DNA of 64,000 nt from Actinoallomurus sp. (GTDB lineage Bacteria > Actinomycetota > Actinomycetes > Streptosporangiales > Streptosporangiaceae), in the NCBI GenBank assembly GCA_025964625.1, contig JAOPYL010000336.1:1-64000 (forward strand), given 5' to 3'. The position numbers were made by a program, and so were the translations under genes. Within the stretch, counting starts at the first letter, position 1, and each line of letters starts with the position of its first letter. Under the pieces are notes generated by a model. The model was given only the letters and a program-made list of their open reading frames with translations. It did no database searches and had not been told where the DNA came from. Positions 1-10,320 of the stretch are shown here, in pieces.

Positions 1-2
1 GG

Positions 3-572
3 GGCGGCGCGGGCTGGGGCGGCTGGGGCCCGGTCCCCGGCGCCGACCAGGAGTCCGAGATCGAGATCTCGGTCGAGGAGGCGTACCACGGCACCCAGCG
101 CAGCCTCACCGTGTCCGGACCGGACGGCACGCGCACCATCGACGTCACGATCCCGCCCGGGGTCACCGACGGCCAGCGCATCCGGCTCGCCGGGCAGGGC
201 GGCCGCGGCGGTGACGGCGGGACGGCGGGCGACCTCTACCTGATCGTCCGGATCCGGCCGGACTCCCGGTACCGGGTGGAGGGCCGCGACATCTACGTGC
301 AGTTGCCGCTCGCCCCCTGGGAGGCGGCGCTCGGCACGAGGGCTCCGATCGACACGCCCGGCGGTGAGGCCAAGGTCACGGTGCCGCCCGGCTCGTCGTG
401 CGGCCGCCGGCTGCGGCTGCGCGGCCGGGGCCTGCCGAACCCGCGCGGGAAGCCGGGTGACCTGTTCGCGGAGGTCCAGATCATGGTGCCGCCCACGTTG
501 AGTCCCGAAGAACGGCGGCTGTTCGAGGAGCTCGCGGCCACGTCGTCATTCGATCCGAGAGGACGGCGATGA
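3..572 (+). CDS. DnaJ/CbpA-type co-chaperone, C-terminal part (5' end outside window)
   Basis: The reading frame is open from base 3, so the gene starts upstream of the window. The visible part begins with a Gly/Trp-rich linker and continues into the two beta-sandwich client-binding domains of a type II J-protein: EIEISVEEAYHGTQR, then IPPGVTDGQRIRLAGQG, then a second copy with VPPGSSCGRRLRLRGRG. No CxxCxGxG zinc repeats are seen in the visible part, which favours the CbpA/DnaJ2 type over classic DnaJ. The J domain itself is not visible. Such proteins deliver unfolded clients to DnaK. The stop overlaps the next start (ATGA), so translation is coupled to the CbpM-like gene and then ClpB. Confidence 0.88.
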   Translation, partial: GGAGWGGWGPVPGADQESEIEISVEEAYHGTQRSLTVSGPDGTRTIDVTIPPGVTDGQRIRLAGQGGRGGDGGTAGDLYLIVRIRPDSRYRVEGRDIYVQLPLAPWEAALGTRAPIDTPGGEAKVTVPPGSSCGRRLRLRGRGLPNPRGKPGDLFAEVQIMVPPTLSPEERRLFEELAATSSFDPRGRR

Positions 573-880
573 AATACGCACTGATGCGGCCCCTGCGGTT
601 CGACCTCGAGTCGTTCGCGCACGCGGCCGGCGCACATCCGGAGCTGATCCGCCGGCTGGTGGCCCTCGGGGTACTGGACGCCGAGCGGGACCAGTCCGGC
701 GCACTGTGGTTCACGCCCTCGCAGCTCGCCGCCGTCGGCCGGATCCAGCGGCTGCGTTCGGGATTCTCGGTCAACTACGCCTCGCTCGGGCTCGTCTGTG
801 ACCTGCTCGACCGCATCGCCGTACTCGAGTCGGCCATGCGCCATCGTTCTCGACGTTTCGGAGACCGACCATGGACATGA
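569..880 (+). CDS. cbpM: CbpM/MerR-like chaperone modulator
   Basis: A 103-residue protein with a MerR-type winged-helix pattern: the segment around [25 protein letters not shown] resembles the helix-turn-helix of HspR/CbpM, followed by W-F-T-P-S-Q and a helical tail. CbpM binds the J domain of CbpA and modulates it; actinobacterial relatives are close in sequence to the heat-shock repressor HspR, so DNA binding cannot be excluded. Its position supports a chaperone role: it overlaps the J-protein gene by 4 bases and its last codons overlap the ClpB start by 10 bases. CbpM versus HspR is inferred from size and context. Confidence 0.7.
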   Translation: MKYALMRPLRFDLESFAHAAGAHPELIRRLVALGVLDAERDQSGALWFTPSQLAAVGRIQRLRSGFSVNYASLGLVCDLLDRIAVLESAMRHRSRRFGDRPWT

Positions 881-3456
881 ACAAACTGACAGAGAAGTCG
901 CAGGAGGCCCTCCAGTCCGCGCAGTCCCACGCCGTGGAGAGAGGCCACAGCGACGTCGACGCCGAGCATCTGACCCTTGCCCTGCTCGACCAGCCCGAGG
1001 GGATCGCGCGGCGGCTCCTGGAACAGGCGAACGTGGAGCCGAGCCTGCTGCGCAGCGAAATGGAGTCCCAGCTCGACAGGCGTCCCCGGATCACGGGACC
1101 CGGGGCGACTCCTGACCAGGTGCACGTCACGCGGCGGCTCGGCCGCGTGCTGGAGAAGGCCTTCCAGGAGGCCCAGCGCCTCAAGGACGACTATGTCTCC
1201 GTCGAGCACCTGCTGATGGCGCTGGTCGACGAGGGAGTGATCACGGGAGTACCCCGGGAGAAGTTCCTTGAGGCGGTCAACGCCGTGCGGGGCAACCAGC
1301 GTGTCACCTCATCCAATCCGGAGGCGGCCTATGAGGCGTTGGAGAAGTACGGGCGCGACCTCGTCAAGGACGCCCGGGAGGGCAAGCTGGACCCGGTGAT
1401 CGGCCGTGATGCCGAGATCCGCCGTGTCATCCAGATCCTGTCGCGGAAGACGAAGAACAACCCGGTGCTCGTGGGCGATCCCGGAGTCGGCAAGACCGCG
1501 ATCGTCGAGGGGCTCGCGCAGCGCATCGAGCGCGGCGACGTACCCGAGGGCCTGCGCAACAAGACGGTGTTCCAGCTGGATTTGAGCTCCCTGGTGGCCG
1601 GCGCGAAGTATCGCGGCGAGTTCGAGGAACGGATGCAGGCGGTGCTGAAGGAGGTCAAGGCCGCCGCGGGGGAGATCCTGCTGTTCGTCGATGAGCTGCA
1701 CACCGTGGTCGGGGCGGGTGCGACCGAGGGCGCGATGGACGCCAGCAACATGCTCAAGCCGATGCTCGCCCGCGGTGAGCTGCACATGATCGGCGCCACG
1801 ACCGTCCAGGAGTACCGCAAGCACATCGAGAAGGACGCGGCGCTCGAACGCCGCTTCCAGCCGGTGGTCGTCGACGAGCCGTCGGTCGAGGACGCCATCT
1901 CGATCCTGCGTGGTCTGCGGGAGCGGCTCGAGGTGTTCCACGGCGTGAAGATCCAGGACTCCGCGATCATCGCGGCGGTCACGCTGAGCCACCGCTACAT
2001 CTCCGACCGGTTCCTGCCCGACAAGGCGATCGACCTGGTCGACGAGGCATGCGCGAAGCTGCGTACCGAGATCGACTCGATGCCCGCCGAGCTTGATGAG
2101 CTCACGCGCCGCGTCATGCGGCTGGAGATCGAGGAGGCGGCGCTGGCGAAGGAGACCGACCCGGCGAGCCGGGCGCGTCTGGAGGAGCTCCGGAACGAGC
2201 TCACCGAGCTGCGGTCCAGGGCGGAGTCCATGCGGGCCCAGTGGGAGGCCGAGCGGCACGCGTTGAAGCGGGTGCAGGACCTGCGCCAGGAGATCGAGCG
2301 GGTCCGCCGGGAGGCCGAGCAGGCCGAGCGGGAGTACGACCTCAACCGGGCCGCCGAACTGTGCCACGGCGTGCTGCCGGAGCTGGAACGCAGGCTGCAG
2401 GCGGAGGAGGAGCGGCTGACTTCCAAGCAGGGCGACCACCGGCTGCTCCGCGAGGTGGTCACCGAGGACGAGATCGCCGAGATCGTGGCTCGCTGGACCG
2501 GAATCCCGGTGAGCCGCCTGAAGGAGGGCGAGCGCGAGAAGCTGCTGAAGCTGGACCAGATCCTGCACCAGCGGGTCATCGGGCAGGACGAGGCGGTCCG
2601 GCTCGTCACCGACGCGATCATCCGCGCCCGGTCCGGGGTCAAGGACCCGCGCCGGCCGATCGGGTCGTTCGTCTTCCTCGGACCGACCGGTGTCGGCAAG
2701 ACGGAGCTGGCCAAGGCGCTCGCCGAGGCGCTCTTCGACACCGAGAACAACATGATCCGGCTGGACATGAGCGAGTACCAGGAACGGCACACGGTGAGCC
2801 GCCTGGTCGGCGCCCCGCCCGGCTACGTCGGCTACGAGGAGGGCGGCCAGCTCACCGAGGCGGTGCGGCGCAAGCCGTACTCCGTGGTGTTGTTCGACGA
2901 GATCGAGAAGGCCCACCACGACGTGTTCAACACGCTGCTCCAGGTCCTGGACGACGGCCGGCTGACCGACGCCCAGGGACGCACGGTCGACTTCCGCAAC
3001 ACCGTGCTCATCATGACCTCGAACATCGGCTCGGACCTGCTGCTCGACGGCGTCACCCCGGAGGGCGAGATCAAACCCGAGGCCCGCGAGGGCGTCATGC
3101 GCGCGCTGCAGGGGCACTTCCGCCCGGAATTCCTGAACCGCGTGGACGACATCGTGCTGTTCAGGCCGCTGACGATGCGGGAGATCGAGCAGATCGTCGA
3201 CCTGATGTTCAACGCCCTCCGCGACCGCCTCGCCGAGCGGCGGATGACACTGGAGGTCAGCCCGGAGGCGCGCGAGTTCATCGCCCGCCAGGGATTCGAC
3301 CCCGTCTACGGCGCCCGGCCACTGCGCCGCTTCATCGCCCGCGAGGTCGAGACCCGCATCGGCCGCGCGCTGCTGACCGGCGAGATCGAGGACGGTGCGG
3401 TGATCAGGGTAGAGCTGCAGAACGGGCAGCTCGCCGTCACGTACGAGAATCCCTAG
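871..3456 (+). CDS. clpB: ATP-dependent disaggregase ClpB
   Basis: 861 residues, the normal length for ClpB/Hsp104. Order: Clp N-terminal repeat domain (about 1-145), first AAA+ domain with Walker A GDPGVGKT (about 201-208), a long coiled-coil middle domain (about 400-530) rich in Glu/Arg, a second AAA+ domain with GPTGVGKT (about 604-611), and the C-terminal D2-small domain. The middle domain separates it from ClpA/ClpC; no ClpP-docking loop was identified. ClpB threads aggregated proteins through its hexameric pore together with DnaK/DnaJ, matching the J-protein and CbpM genes upstream. The ATG is preceded by GGAG at suitable spacing, inside the CbpM gene. Confidence 0.97.
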   Translation: MDMNKLTEKSQEALQSAQSHAVERGHSDVDAEHLTLALLDQPEGIARRLLEQANVEPSLLRSEMESQLDRRPRITGPGATPDQVHVTRRLGRVLEKAFQEAQRLKDDYVSVEHLLMALVDEGVITGVPREKFLEAVNAVRGNQRVTSSNPEAAYEALEKYGRDLVKDAREGKLDPVIGRDAEIRRVIQILSRKTKNNPVLVGDPGVGKTAIVEGLAQRIERGDVPEGLRNKTVFQLDLSSLVAGAKYRGEFEERMQAVLKEVKAAAGEILLFVDELHTVVGAGATEGAMDASNMLKPMLARGELHMIGATTVQEYRKHIEKDAALERRFQPVVVDEPSVEDAISILRGLRERLEVFHGVKIQDSAIIAAVTLSHRYISDRFLPDKAIDLVDEACAKLRTEIDSMPAELDELTRRVMRLEIEEAALAKETDPASRARLEELRNELTELRSRAESMRAQWEAERHALKRVQDLRQEIERVRREAEQAEREYDLNRAAELCHGVLPELERRLQAEEERLTSKQGDHRLLREVVTEDEIAEIVARWTGIPVSRLKEGEREKLLKLDQILHQRVIGQDEAVRLVTDAIIRARSGVKDPRRPIGSFVFLGPTGVGKTELAKALAEALFDTENNMIRLDMSEYQERHTVSRLVGAPPGYVGYEEGGQLTEAVRRKPYSVVLFDEIEKAHHDVFNTLLQVLDDGRLTDAQGRTVDFRNTVLIMTSNIGSDLLLDGVTPEGEIKPEAREGVMRALQGHFRPEFLNRVDDIVLFRPLTMREIEQIVDLMFNALRDRLAERRMTLEVSPEAREFIARQGFDPVYGARPLRRFIAREVETRIGRALLTGEIEDGAVIRVELQNGQLAVTYENP

Positions 3457-3465
3457 GAGGTCGCG

Positions 3466-3906
3466 ATGGCCCAGCAGGACGCGACGGTCAGCTGTGAGCA
3501 CTGCGGAAAGCAGAACCGCGTGCCGGCCGCCGCCGAGGGCGTCCCGCGCTGCGGCAACTGTCATCAGCCGCTGCCGTGGATCGTCGACGCCGACGACAAC
3601 ACGTTCGAGGAGGTCGTCGAGCGCGCGTCCATCCCGGTGCTGGTCGACCTGTGGGCGACCTGGTGCGGTCCGTGCCGTCAGGTCAGCCCGGCGCTGGAAC
3701 AGGTCGCCCGCGAGATGGCCGGCCGGGTGAAGCTGGTGAAGGTGGACGTCGACCGGTCGCCCAAGATCCAGGCGCGGTTCGGCGTGCAGGCCGTGCCGAC
3801 GCTGCTCGTGATGCGTGACGGCAAGGTCATCGACCAGCAGGCAGGTGCCGCGCCCGCCTCCGTGCTGCGGGCTTGGGTGGAGAAGGCCGTTGCAAGAGAC
3901 GCCTGA
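3466..3906 (+). CDS. Thioredoxin with N-terminal zinc ribbon (Trx2/TrxC type)
   Basis: 146 residues. Two CxxC pairs near the N-terminus (CEHC and CGNC) form a zinc-ribbon-like extension, as in thioredoxin 2. The thioredoxin fold follows, with active site WCGPC and the cis-proline segment A-V-P-T-L. It should reduce protein disulfides in the cytoplasm, with zinc possibly sensing oxidation. A strong AGGAGG lies just upstream of the ATG and the gap to ClpB is 9 bases, so the gene is in the chaperone operon. The 3' end overlaps the start of the TrxR-like flavoprotein. Confidence 0.93.
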   Translation: MAQQDATVSCEHCGKQNRVPAAAEGVPRCGNCHQPLPWIVDADDNTFEEVVERASIPVLVDLWATWCGPCRQVSPALEQVAREMAGRVKLVKVDVDRSPKIQARFGVQAVPTLLVMRDGKVIDQQAGAAPASVLRAWVEKAVARDA

Positions 3907-5494
3907 CCTGCACGGCGCCTACCCGCGTCTCGACCCGGAACAGATCGGCGTGCTCGCGGCGTACGGCGAACGGCATCCGACCCGGCGCGGTGAGACCCTC
4001 ATCCAGGAGGGCGACCGGGACTACGACTTCTACGCGATCACGAATGGGAGCGTCGGAGAGTTCGAGGACGGGGAGCTTCTCCGGGTGCACGGCCCTGGCC
4101 GGTTCCTCGGCGAGCTCGGCCAGCTGACCGGGCAGCCCGCCTTCTTCACGACGAAGGCCGAAGAGCCCGGTGAGGTCGTGGCCATACCGGTGGAACGCCT
4201 GCGCCAGTTGATCGTACGGGAGCCGTGGTTCGGCGACCTGGTCCTGCGCGCGTACCTGATCCGGCGTTCCCTGCTGATCGAGCTGGGTGCCGGGCTCCGG
4301 ATCGTCGGCTCCCGGTTCTCGCCGGACACGCGCCGCCTGCGCGACTTCGCGGCACGGAACCGGCTGCCGCACCGGTGGATCGACCTGGAGGAGGACCGCG
4401 AGGCCGAGTCGCTCGTGCGGCAACTGGGCATCCGGCCTGAGGACACCCCCGTGGTGATCCTTTACGGGCAGCAGGTGCTGCGCGATCCGAGCAATGCCGA
4501 GCTGGCCCGGATCATCGGCCTGCCCGCGCCCCCGCCCGTTCCGGTCGCCGAGGAGGAGCCTCACGACCTGGTCGTCGTCGGTGCCGGGCCCGGCGGGCTG
4601 GCCGCGGCGGTCTACGGCGCGTCGGAAGGCCTGGACACGGTCATCTTCGACGCCATCGCGACCGGGGGCCAGGCCGGCACCTCGTCCCGGATCGAGAACT
4701 ACCTCGGTTTCCCCGCCGGCGTCTCCGGCGGGGAGCTGGCCGAGCGGGCGGTCATCCAGGCCGAGAAGTTCGGCGCCCACCTCCGCATCCCGGCCGAGGC
4801 GGCCGGGCTCGAGACCGGGAACGGGGCGCATGTCATCCGGCTGGATGACGGCGCCGCGACCCGCGCCCGCTCGGTCGTGATCGCGACCGGTGCCCGTTAC
4901 CGCCGGCTGAACGTGCCGCGACTGGATGAGTTCGAGGGGTGCGGTGTCTACTACGCCGCGACCCTGGTGGAGGCCCAGGTGTGCCGGGACCAGCCGGTCG
5001 CGATCGTCGGCGGCGGCAACTCGGCCGGCCAGGCGGCGGTCTTCCTGTCCAGGCACGCGGTCCGGGTCCGCATGTTCGTGCGCGGGGGCGATCTGTCCGA
5101 GAGCATGTCGCGCTACCTGATCGACCGGATCGAGCGGAATCCGGCGGTGGAGCTGCACTTCCACAGCGAGGTGCGCGAGCTGCTCGGCAAGCGGAGGCTC
5201 GAGGGGATCGTCGTGGAGGACAACCGCACCGGCGAGCGGCACACCTTCGAGGTACGGGAACTCTTCGTCTTCATCGGGGCGGATCCCTGCGTCCGTTGGC
5301 TGGCCGGCAAGGTCGAGCTCGACGAGAAGGGCTACGTGCGCACCGGAGCCGGCGACGCGCTGCCGCTCGAGACCAACCTGCCCGGGGTGTTCGCGGTCGG
5401 CGACGTCCGCAGCGGATCGATCAAACGGGTCGCCTCCGCCGTGGGCGAGGGCTCGATGGCCGTGCGGCTGGTGCACGAACATCTGTCGCGCTGA
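3890..5494 (+). CDS. Cyclic-nucleotide-domain / glutaredoxin-like / TrxR-like FAD oxidoreductase
   Basis: About 534 residues from a TTG start chosen because GGAGAAGG lies just upstream and longer versions would run deep into the thioredoxin gene. Domains: a cNMP-binding-like beta-roll (about 10-125; GETLIQEGDRDYDFYAI), a thioredoxin/glutaredoxin-fold segment (about 140-215; GSRFSPDTRRLRDF) without CxxC, then a two-Rossmann pyridine nucleotide-disulfide oxidoreductase region with FAD motif GAGPGGLAAAVY and NAD(P) motif GGGNSAG. Where classical thioredoxin reductase has CATC this protein reads YYAATLVEA, so both redox cysteines are absent. It is coupled to the thioredoxin gene, but the missing cysteines argue against simple TrxR chemistry. 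The natural reductant and target are unknown. Confidence 0.85.
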   Translation: MQETPDLHGAYPRLDPEQIGVLAAYGERHPTRRGETLIQEGDRDYDFYAITNGSVGEFEDGELLRVHGPGRFLGELGQLTGQPAFFTTKAEEPGEVVAIPVERLRQLIVREPWFGDLVLRAYLIRRSLLIELGAGLRIVGSRFSPDTRRLRDFAARNRLPHRWIDLEEDREAESLVRQLGIRPEDTPVVILYGQQVLRDPSNAELARIIGLPAPPPVPVAEEEPHDLVVVGAGPGGLAAAVYGASEGLDTVIFDAIATGGQAGTSSRIENYLGFPAGVSGGELAERAVIQAEKFGAHLRIPAEAAGLETGNGAHVIRLDDGAATRARSVVIATGARYRRLNVPRLDEFEGCGVYYAATLVEAQVCRDQPVAIVGGGNSAGQAAVFLSRHAVRVRMFVRGGDLSESMSRYLIDRIERNPAVELHFHSEVRELLGKRRLEGIVVEDNRTGERHTFEVRELFVFIGADPCVRWLAGKVELDEKGYVRTGAGDALPLETNLPGVFAVGDVRSGSIKRVASAVGEGSMAVRLVHEHLSR

Positions 5495-5506
5495 CCGCCG
5501 GGGTGA

Positions 5507-8311
5507 TCACGGATCCTTCTGGAGCGCGAGGCGCGTCAGCTCGACGCGTGAGCCGACGTCCAGTTTGCGGAAGACGTGACGCAGGTGGAAGGCGACCGTG
5601 TGCACGCTCATGAACAGCTGGTCGGCCACCTGCCGGTTCGTCAACCCCTGGGCGACCAGGTCGGACACGCTGCGCTCGGTGTCGGTGAGGCTGGCCCATC
5701 CCGACACCGGCCGGTCGGCCTGGGTCCAGTGGCGGCGCCGTACGCCCAGCCGCCGCAGCCGCCGGCGGACCCGGGCCGCGTCACGTGCCGCCCCGATCGC
5801 GTTGTAACAGGACAGCGTCGCGTCCAGGGTGACGACGGCTCTTCGCAGCCCGTCGGCGGCCTGGTCCGCGGCGGTCAGCACCGACAGATCCTCCGAGGCG
5901 GAGGCCCGCGCCCACGGGTCGGTGTGGTTCGACGCGGCGCGTTCCAGGGCCCGCGGGTCGCCGTCGAGCAGGCCACGCGCGTGCGCCGCGGCGACGCGGA
6001 CCGTGGGGTAGGCGGGGTTGTCGCGGGCGAGCCGCTCCACCGCCGCCACCACGGTCCGGGCCCGCGGCCGGTCGTCCAGGACGAGCGCGGTGCGCACCAG
6101 CCAGGCCGCCGCGGCAGGATCGCTGATCAGCGCCCAGCAGTGCCGCAGCACCTCCTCGCACAGCCGGCCGAAGGTCTCCGCCACGGCTCCGGGGCCCTCG
6201 CGCGCCTCCGCGACCTGGGCCGCGACCAGCGCGAACCCGGCACGGGCGTACGGCGACCCACAGCACGGCGGCCGTGGCCGGTCGCGCGTGAGGTGCCGGT
6301 GGGCGGCGTTCACGTCCCCGGCTCGCAGCGTCGCGGCTGTGAGCACCGCCAGCGCGGACGAGGTGAGCACATGTGGCCCGAGCCCGCTGGTGGCCGAGAG
6401 GCCCGCCTCGGCCTCGGCGATGGCGTCCTGGAACCGGCCCGTGGCCAGGTGCAGGCGGGCGCGCAGGATGGCGGGCGCCGCCGCCCACGCGAGGTTCCCG
6501 AGGGTCTCGGCGTCGTCTCCGGCGCTCGCCATCACGGTCCGGGCCTCGTCGAGCCGCTGGACGTCGGTCAGCAGCATGGCCAGGATCATCCGTGGGTGGA
6601 TGCGCCGAGCGTCGGCGGAGGTCGCGCGGCGTACGGCCTCGCGGGCGAGACTCAGGCCGGCGGCGAGCCTGCCCGCGTCCCACTCGGCCAGCGCCAGTGC
6701 GGTGAAGGCCCCGGTGACCAGGGCGTCGCCGTGCTGGCCTGCCGCCGACACGATCGCCTCCGCGCGCTCCCGTGCCCGCCTGCCATCGCCCGCGCCCGCC
6801 TGCGCGTTGAGCAGGGCCAGCTCCGCGTCGTCGCGGAGGCTGCCGGGCAGGCACGGTTCGGCCAGCGCGGCGGCGGCCTCCGCCGCCGCCTCGGACGGCC
6901 GTCCCTTCATGTGCAGGATCTCCGACAGCAGGCAGCGCAGCCGGGCGCATGACACCGCGGGCATGGGCCGGGTGAACGCCAGCCGCGCCAGGTGGGCGGC
7001 CTCGTCCAGGCGCCCTGTCGCGGTGAGGGCGCGGACCGCCGTGAGCGTGCGGGCGGGCCGCTCCGGTTCGGCGGGCCCGGTGAGTTGCAGCGCGTGCATC
7101 GCGAGGTCGGCCGCGGTCTGCGGCGACGTCGGCAGGACCTCCGCGATCGCCCGGTCCAGTCCGGCCAGGGCACGGGCGTCGTCGGCCCGCACACCCTGCA
7201 CGAGGTGGGACGCCGCGGACGACGCCGACCCGCGCCGCCCGATGAGGAGCTCGCCGATCTGCCGGTGCAGGGCCTGCCGTACGGGCGCCGGCACCGCCTC
7301 GGTGACGACCTGCCACACCAGGTCGTGCCGGAAGCACAGGGCGTCCGGCGTGGCGGCCAGGAGACCGGCCGACAGCGCCTCGTCCAGCTCGGGCAGGATG
7401 GCGGCCGGAGTCGTGCCGAGGATCTCGGCCACGTCCTCGGGTGAGAACGAACGCCCCAGGACCGCGGTCACGGTCAGCAGGTGACGCGTCCGGGGACCCA
7501 GCCCGCCGAGCCGGCGCCGTACGACGGCCTGGACCCGTTCCGGCAGCCGCGCGGACGAGAGGCGCGCGCGGCCGCCGGAGATCCGGACCGTACCCTCGCC
7601 GCGCAGTCCGGCGAGGAGCTCGGTGAGCAGCAACGGGTTGCCGGCCGCCCCGGCCGCGACCGCCAGCAGATCGGGGTCGGGCATGGCTCCCAGCGTGTCG
7701 ATGACGATCTCGGTCAGCGCGTCGTCGCCGAGTGGGGCGAGCGTGCACCGCTCCGCGCCGTCGCGCTCCATGAGGTCGAACAACCGCCCGGCCGCGTTGC
7801 CGGACGGGGTGGTGCAACGGGCCAGCAGCCACACCACGGGATAGCAGCCGAGCTGCCACGACAGCACCTGCAGCGCCATGAGAGTGGCCGGATCGGCCCA
7901 CTGGAGATCGTCCAGGCTCACCAGCACCGGACCGGACCCCGCGCGTTTCTCCAGCCGCGTACGCAGCTCCTCGACCAGCCAGAGGCACGGGGACGGCCCC
8001 GGTGCGGCGCCTTCCCCGCCGGCGGCCACGGGCTCCCCGAGCGCGGACAGCAGTGGCTCGAGGGGCGCCATCTGGCCCAGTTCGCGTGCCCGGCCGACCA
8101 CCGACGACAGGCCGCGACCGGCGGCCGTACGCGCGGCCTCGCCGAGCAGGAGGCTCTTTCCCATGCCCGGCTCACCTTCGACGAGCAGGATGCCCGGGCG
8201 TCCCGCCTCGGCGGCCTTCAGCACGCCGAGCACGGCTCTCCACTCATGCTCGCGGCCACGCATCGTCTTCGCCGCGTGAGCCGGCTCACCGCGATGCGAC
8301 ACGATGGTCAT
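5507..8311 (-). CDS. Large ATPase-LuxR family transcriptional regulator (LAL type)
   Basis: 934 residues. The N-terminal AAA/STAND ATPase has Walker A GEPGMGKS (46-53) and Walker B/sensor VLVSLDDLQWAD (about 129-140). A long helical, TPR-like region follows. The C-terminal LuxR helix-turn-helix (about 868-930) reads LTDTERSVSDLVAQGLTNRQ, then VADQLFMSVHTV. This is the MalT/LAL architecture, in which ligand and ATP binding drive oligomerisation and promoter activation. The ligand is not predictable. The gene converges on the redox operon with only 12 bases between the stop codons and is divergent from the PucR-type gene. Confidence 0.9.
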   Translation of the reverse strand: MTIVSHRGEPAHAAKTMRGREHEWRAVLGVLKAAEAGRPGILLVEGEPGMGKSLLLGEAARTAAGRGLSSVVGRARELGQMAPLEPLLSALGEPVAAGGEGAAPGPSPCLWLVEELRTRLEKRAGSGPVLVSLDDLQWADPATLMALQVLSWQLGCYPVVWLLARCTTPSGNAAGRLFDLMERDGAERCTLAPLGDDALTEIVIDTLGAMPDPDLLAVAAGAAGNPLLLTELLAGLRGEGTVRISGGRARLSSARLPERVQAVVRRRLGGLGPRTRHLLTVTAVLGRSFSPEDVAEILGTTPAAILPELDEALSAGLLAATPDALCFRHDLVWQVVTEAVPAPVRQALHRQIGELLIGRRGSASSAASHLVQGVRADDARALAGLDRAIAEVLPTSPQTAADLAMHALQLTGPAEPERPARTLTAVRALTATGRLDEAAHLARLAFTRPMPAVSCARLRCLLSEILHMKGRPSEAAAEAAAALAEPCLPGSLRDDAELALLNAQAGAGDGRRARERAEAIVSAAGQHGDALVTGAFTALALAEWDAGRLAAGLSLAREAVRRATSADARRIHPRMILAMLLTDVQRLDEARTVMASAGDDAETLGNLAWAAAPAILRARLHLATGRFQDAIAEAEAGLSATSGLGPHVLTSSALAVLTAATLRAGDVNAAHRHLTRDRPRPPCCGSPYARAGFALVAAQVAEAREGPGAVAETFGRLCEEVLRHCWALISDPAAAAWLVRTALVLDDRPRARTVVAAVERLARDNPAYPTVRVAAAHARGLLDGDPRALERAASNHTDPWARASASEDLSVLTAADQAADGLRRAVVTLDATLSCYNAIGAARDAARVRRRLRRLGVRRRHWTQADRPVSGWASLTDTERSVSDLVAQGLTNRQVADQLFMSVHTVAFHLRHVFRKLDVGSRVELTRLALQKDP

Positions 8312-8631
8312 GGCATCAGCGTCCGATGCGGGGCGCTCCGGTGCCAGGTCATCGCGGGGCGAAAACCGCGATCGTGGACCGTCCGGTTCTCGTGCGGATG
8401 ACAGCCGGAACAGGTGACGGGTGTCCGCCAGGCCGGGTTCGATCAGCCTGTGTGGTCCTACGGGTCTGGTCGGCCGCCCGCTGCCCTCGTATGCTGGCCA
8501 CAGGGGGAGAAATGGCTGGTCATCACGCGTCTGGTGTCTGCGGCCGTGGATCGCGGACCGGCGGTCGTACCCGTACGCCCCGCCCGTACGCCGACGGCCC
8601 CCGGGCGGAGAGAGACTGAGCCGGCGGCGCG
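8312..8631. other. Intergenic region between divergent regulators
   Basis: 320 bases between the divergent LuxR-type and PucR-type genes. It should contain both promoters. A TATGCT hexamer occurs near 8490 but no well-spaced -35 partner stands out. No coding, repeat or RNA feature was recognised. Confidence 0.4.
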
Positions 8632-10320
8632 ATGCCGATCCCGGAGCAGCCTCCCGACCTGACCCTGCGGGATCAGCTCTCCAGCATGCGGTCGCTGCTG
8701 GCCCTCTCGATGGTGATGAGCGAAAGCGACGACCAGGCCCACGTCCTCAGCCTGGCCGCCACGGCGATCCCCTCACTCGGACGCTGCAGGCTGGAGGGTG
8801 CCTACCTCGTCGGGAGCGGCTGGCAGGCGATTCAGGGGGCCCGCGCCGAGGCCGAGACGCGCGCCGACCTGGAGACGCAGTTCGCGGTGCTGAGCGTCGC
8901 CGGAGGGGCGGTCGCGGTGCTACGGCAGGGCTGGGCGTGGGCCTTTCCGCTGCGCAGCCTCGACGGCCACCTCGGCTACCTGGTGGTCGGCGCCCCCGAC
9001 GAGCCGCCTTCCTCGGAGCAGTTCCTGCTCAGGGTGCTGGCCCAGCAGGCCGGGATCGCGATCGCCAACACCCGCCAGCACGCCCGCCGGCGGGCCAACG
9101 CCGAACAGCTGCGCGCCGCCAACGCCGCCCTGGCCGAGACGGTCTCCGGCCTGGAGTACAGCACCAGCATCCACGAGCGGCTCATCCGCGCGGCGGTGGC
9201 GGGGGAGGGCCCCGAAGGCATCGCGTACGCCCTGCACGAGGTCACCGGCTACGCGGTCGCGGTGGAGGACCGGCACGGGAACCTCCGGGCGTGGGCCGGC
9301 CCCGGCCGGCCGGACCCCTATCCCAAAGAGGCGCGCGAGACGCGCGAGGAGATGCTTCGCGAGGCGGTGCGTGAGGCCGGGCCGATCCGGCGGCAGGGCC
9401 GCCTGGTCGTCCCGGCCGGCCCGCGCGAGGAGGTGCTCGGCGTCCTCGCCCTGGTCGACCCGGACGGCTCCGCGGGCCAGCGGGAGCAGGTCGCCCTCGA
9501 GCACGCCGCGACCGTGCTCGCGCTGGAGCTGGCCCATCTGCACAGCCTCGCCGAGGCGGAGCTGGGCCTCGGGCGGAACCTGGTCGAGGAGCTGCTCTCC
9601 GGCGCCGATGAGAAGACCGTCCTCGCCCGTGCCGACGCGCTCGGATATGACCTGCAGCGCCCGCACCGGATCGTCGTCGTGGTCGGAGCCGGGCCCCGGC
9701 CGAGCAACGACGAGTTCTTCCGCGCCGTGGGACGCGCGGCGCGCGAGACCGGCATCGGCTCGCTGCTCGCCGACCGTGGAGGGGAGGTCGTCGTGCTGTC
9801 CGACGCCGACCGGTCATGGACGCGGTTCCGGGCCGTCGTGCGGCGCGATCTCGGCGGCGGGCTCTGCCGGGTCGGTGTCGGCCGAGCGTACGCACGGCCA
9901 CTGGACCTGTCCCGCTCCTACCACGAGGCCCGGCTCGCGCTGAAGCTTCAGAGCACCGTCGCCGGCGATCACCCCGCCACCGAGTTCGACCAGCTGGGCG
10001 TCTACCGGCTGCTCGCCGACGTCGGGGAGCCCGGCAGCGTCGAGCGGTTCGTCCGGGACTGGCTGGGCGACCTGCTCGACTATGACACGGCGAAGGGGGC
10101 CGAGCTGGTCGGCACCCTGAGCCGCTACCTCGAATGCGGCCGGGGCTATGAGGCGACCACCGCCGCGCTGGCGATCCACCGCAGCACGCTGAAGTACCGG
10201 CTGCGGCGGATCAGGGAGATCTCCGGCCACGACCTCGGTGATCCGGACACCTACTTCAACCTGCAGCTGGCCGCCCGGGCCTGGAACACGCTCCTCGCCC
10301 TCCGCGCCGACCGGCCATGA
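8632..10320 (+). CDS. GAF-containing PucR/CdaR-family transcriptional regulator
   Basis: 562 residues. An N-terminal GAF-like region (about 20-145), a helical linker rich in Ala/Arg, a second sensor-like region, a CdaR/GGDEF-like middle domain (about 340-440), and a C-terminal PucR helix-turn-helix (about 500-555) with AALAIHRSTLKYRLRRI and the terminal N-LQLAARAW segment. The family usually activates purine, sugar-acid or secondary metabolite genes; no obvious target lies beside it. The start is the first ATG after an upstream stop, with only a weak purine stretch before it. Confidence 0.88.
   Translation: MPIPEQPPDLTLRDQLSSMRSLLALSMVMSESDDQAHVLSLAATAIPSLGRCRLEGAYLVGSGWQAIQGARAEAETRADLETQFAVLSVAGGAVAVLRQGWAWAFPLRSLDGHLGYLVVGAPDEPPSSEQFLLRVLAQQAGIAIANTRQHARRRANAEQLRAANAALAETVSGLEYSTSIHERLIRAAVAGEGPEGIAYALHEVTGYAVAVEDRHGNLRAWAGPGRPDPYPKEARETREEMLREAVREAGPIRRQGRLVVPAGPREEVLGVLALVDPDGSAGQREQVALEHAATVLALELAHLHSLAEAELGLGRNLVEELLSGADEKTVLARADALGYDLQRPHRIVVVVGAGPRPSNDEFFRAVGRAARETGIGSLLADRGGEVVVLSDADRSWTRFRAVVRRDLGGGLCRVGVGRAYARPLDLSRSYHEARLALKLQSTVAGDHPATEFDQLGVYRLLADVGEPGSVERFVRDWLGDLLDYDTAKGAELVGTLSRYLECGRGYEATTAALAIHRSTLKYRLRRIREISGHDLGDPDTYFNLQLAARAWNTLLALRADRP

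Noticed and set aside
1309-3564. Very long open frame on the strand opposite clpB
   Set aside because: It is the shadow of a high-GC gene with strong third-position bias; its composition is Leu/Asp/Arg repetitive and unlike any protein family.
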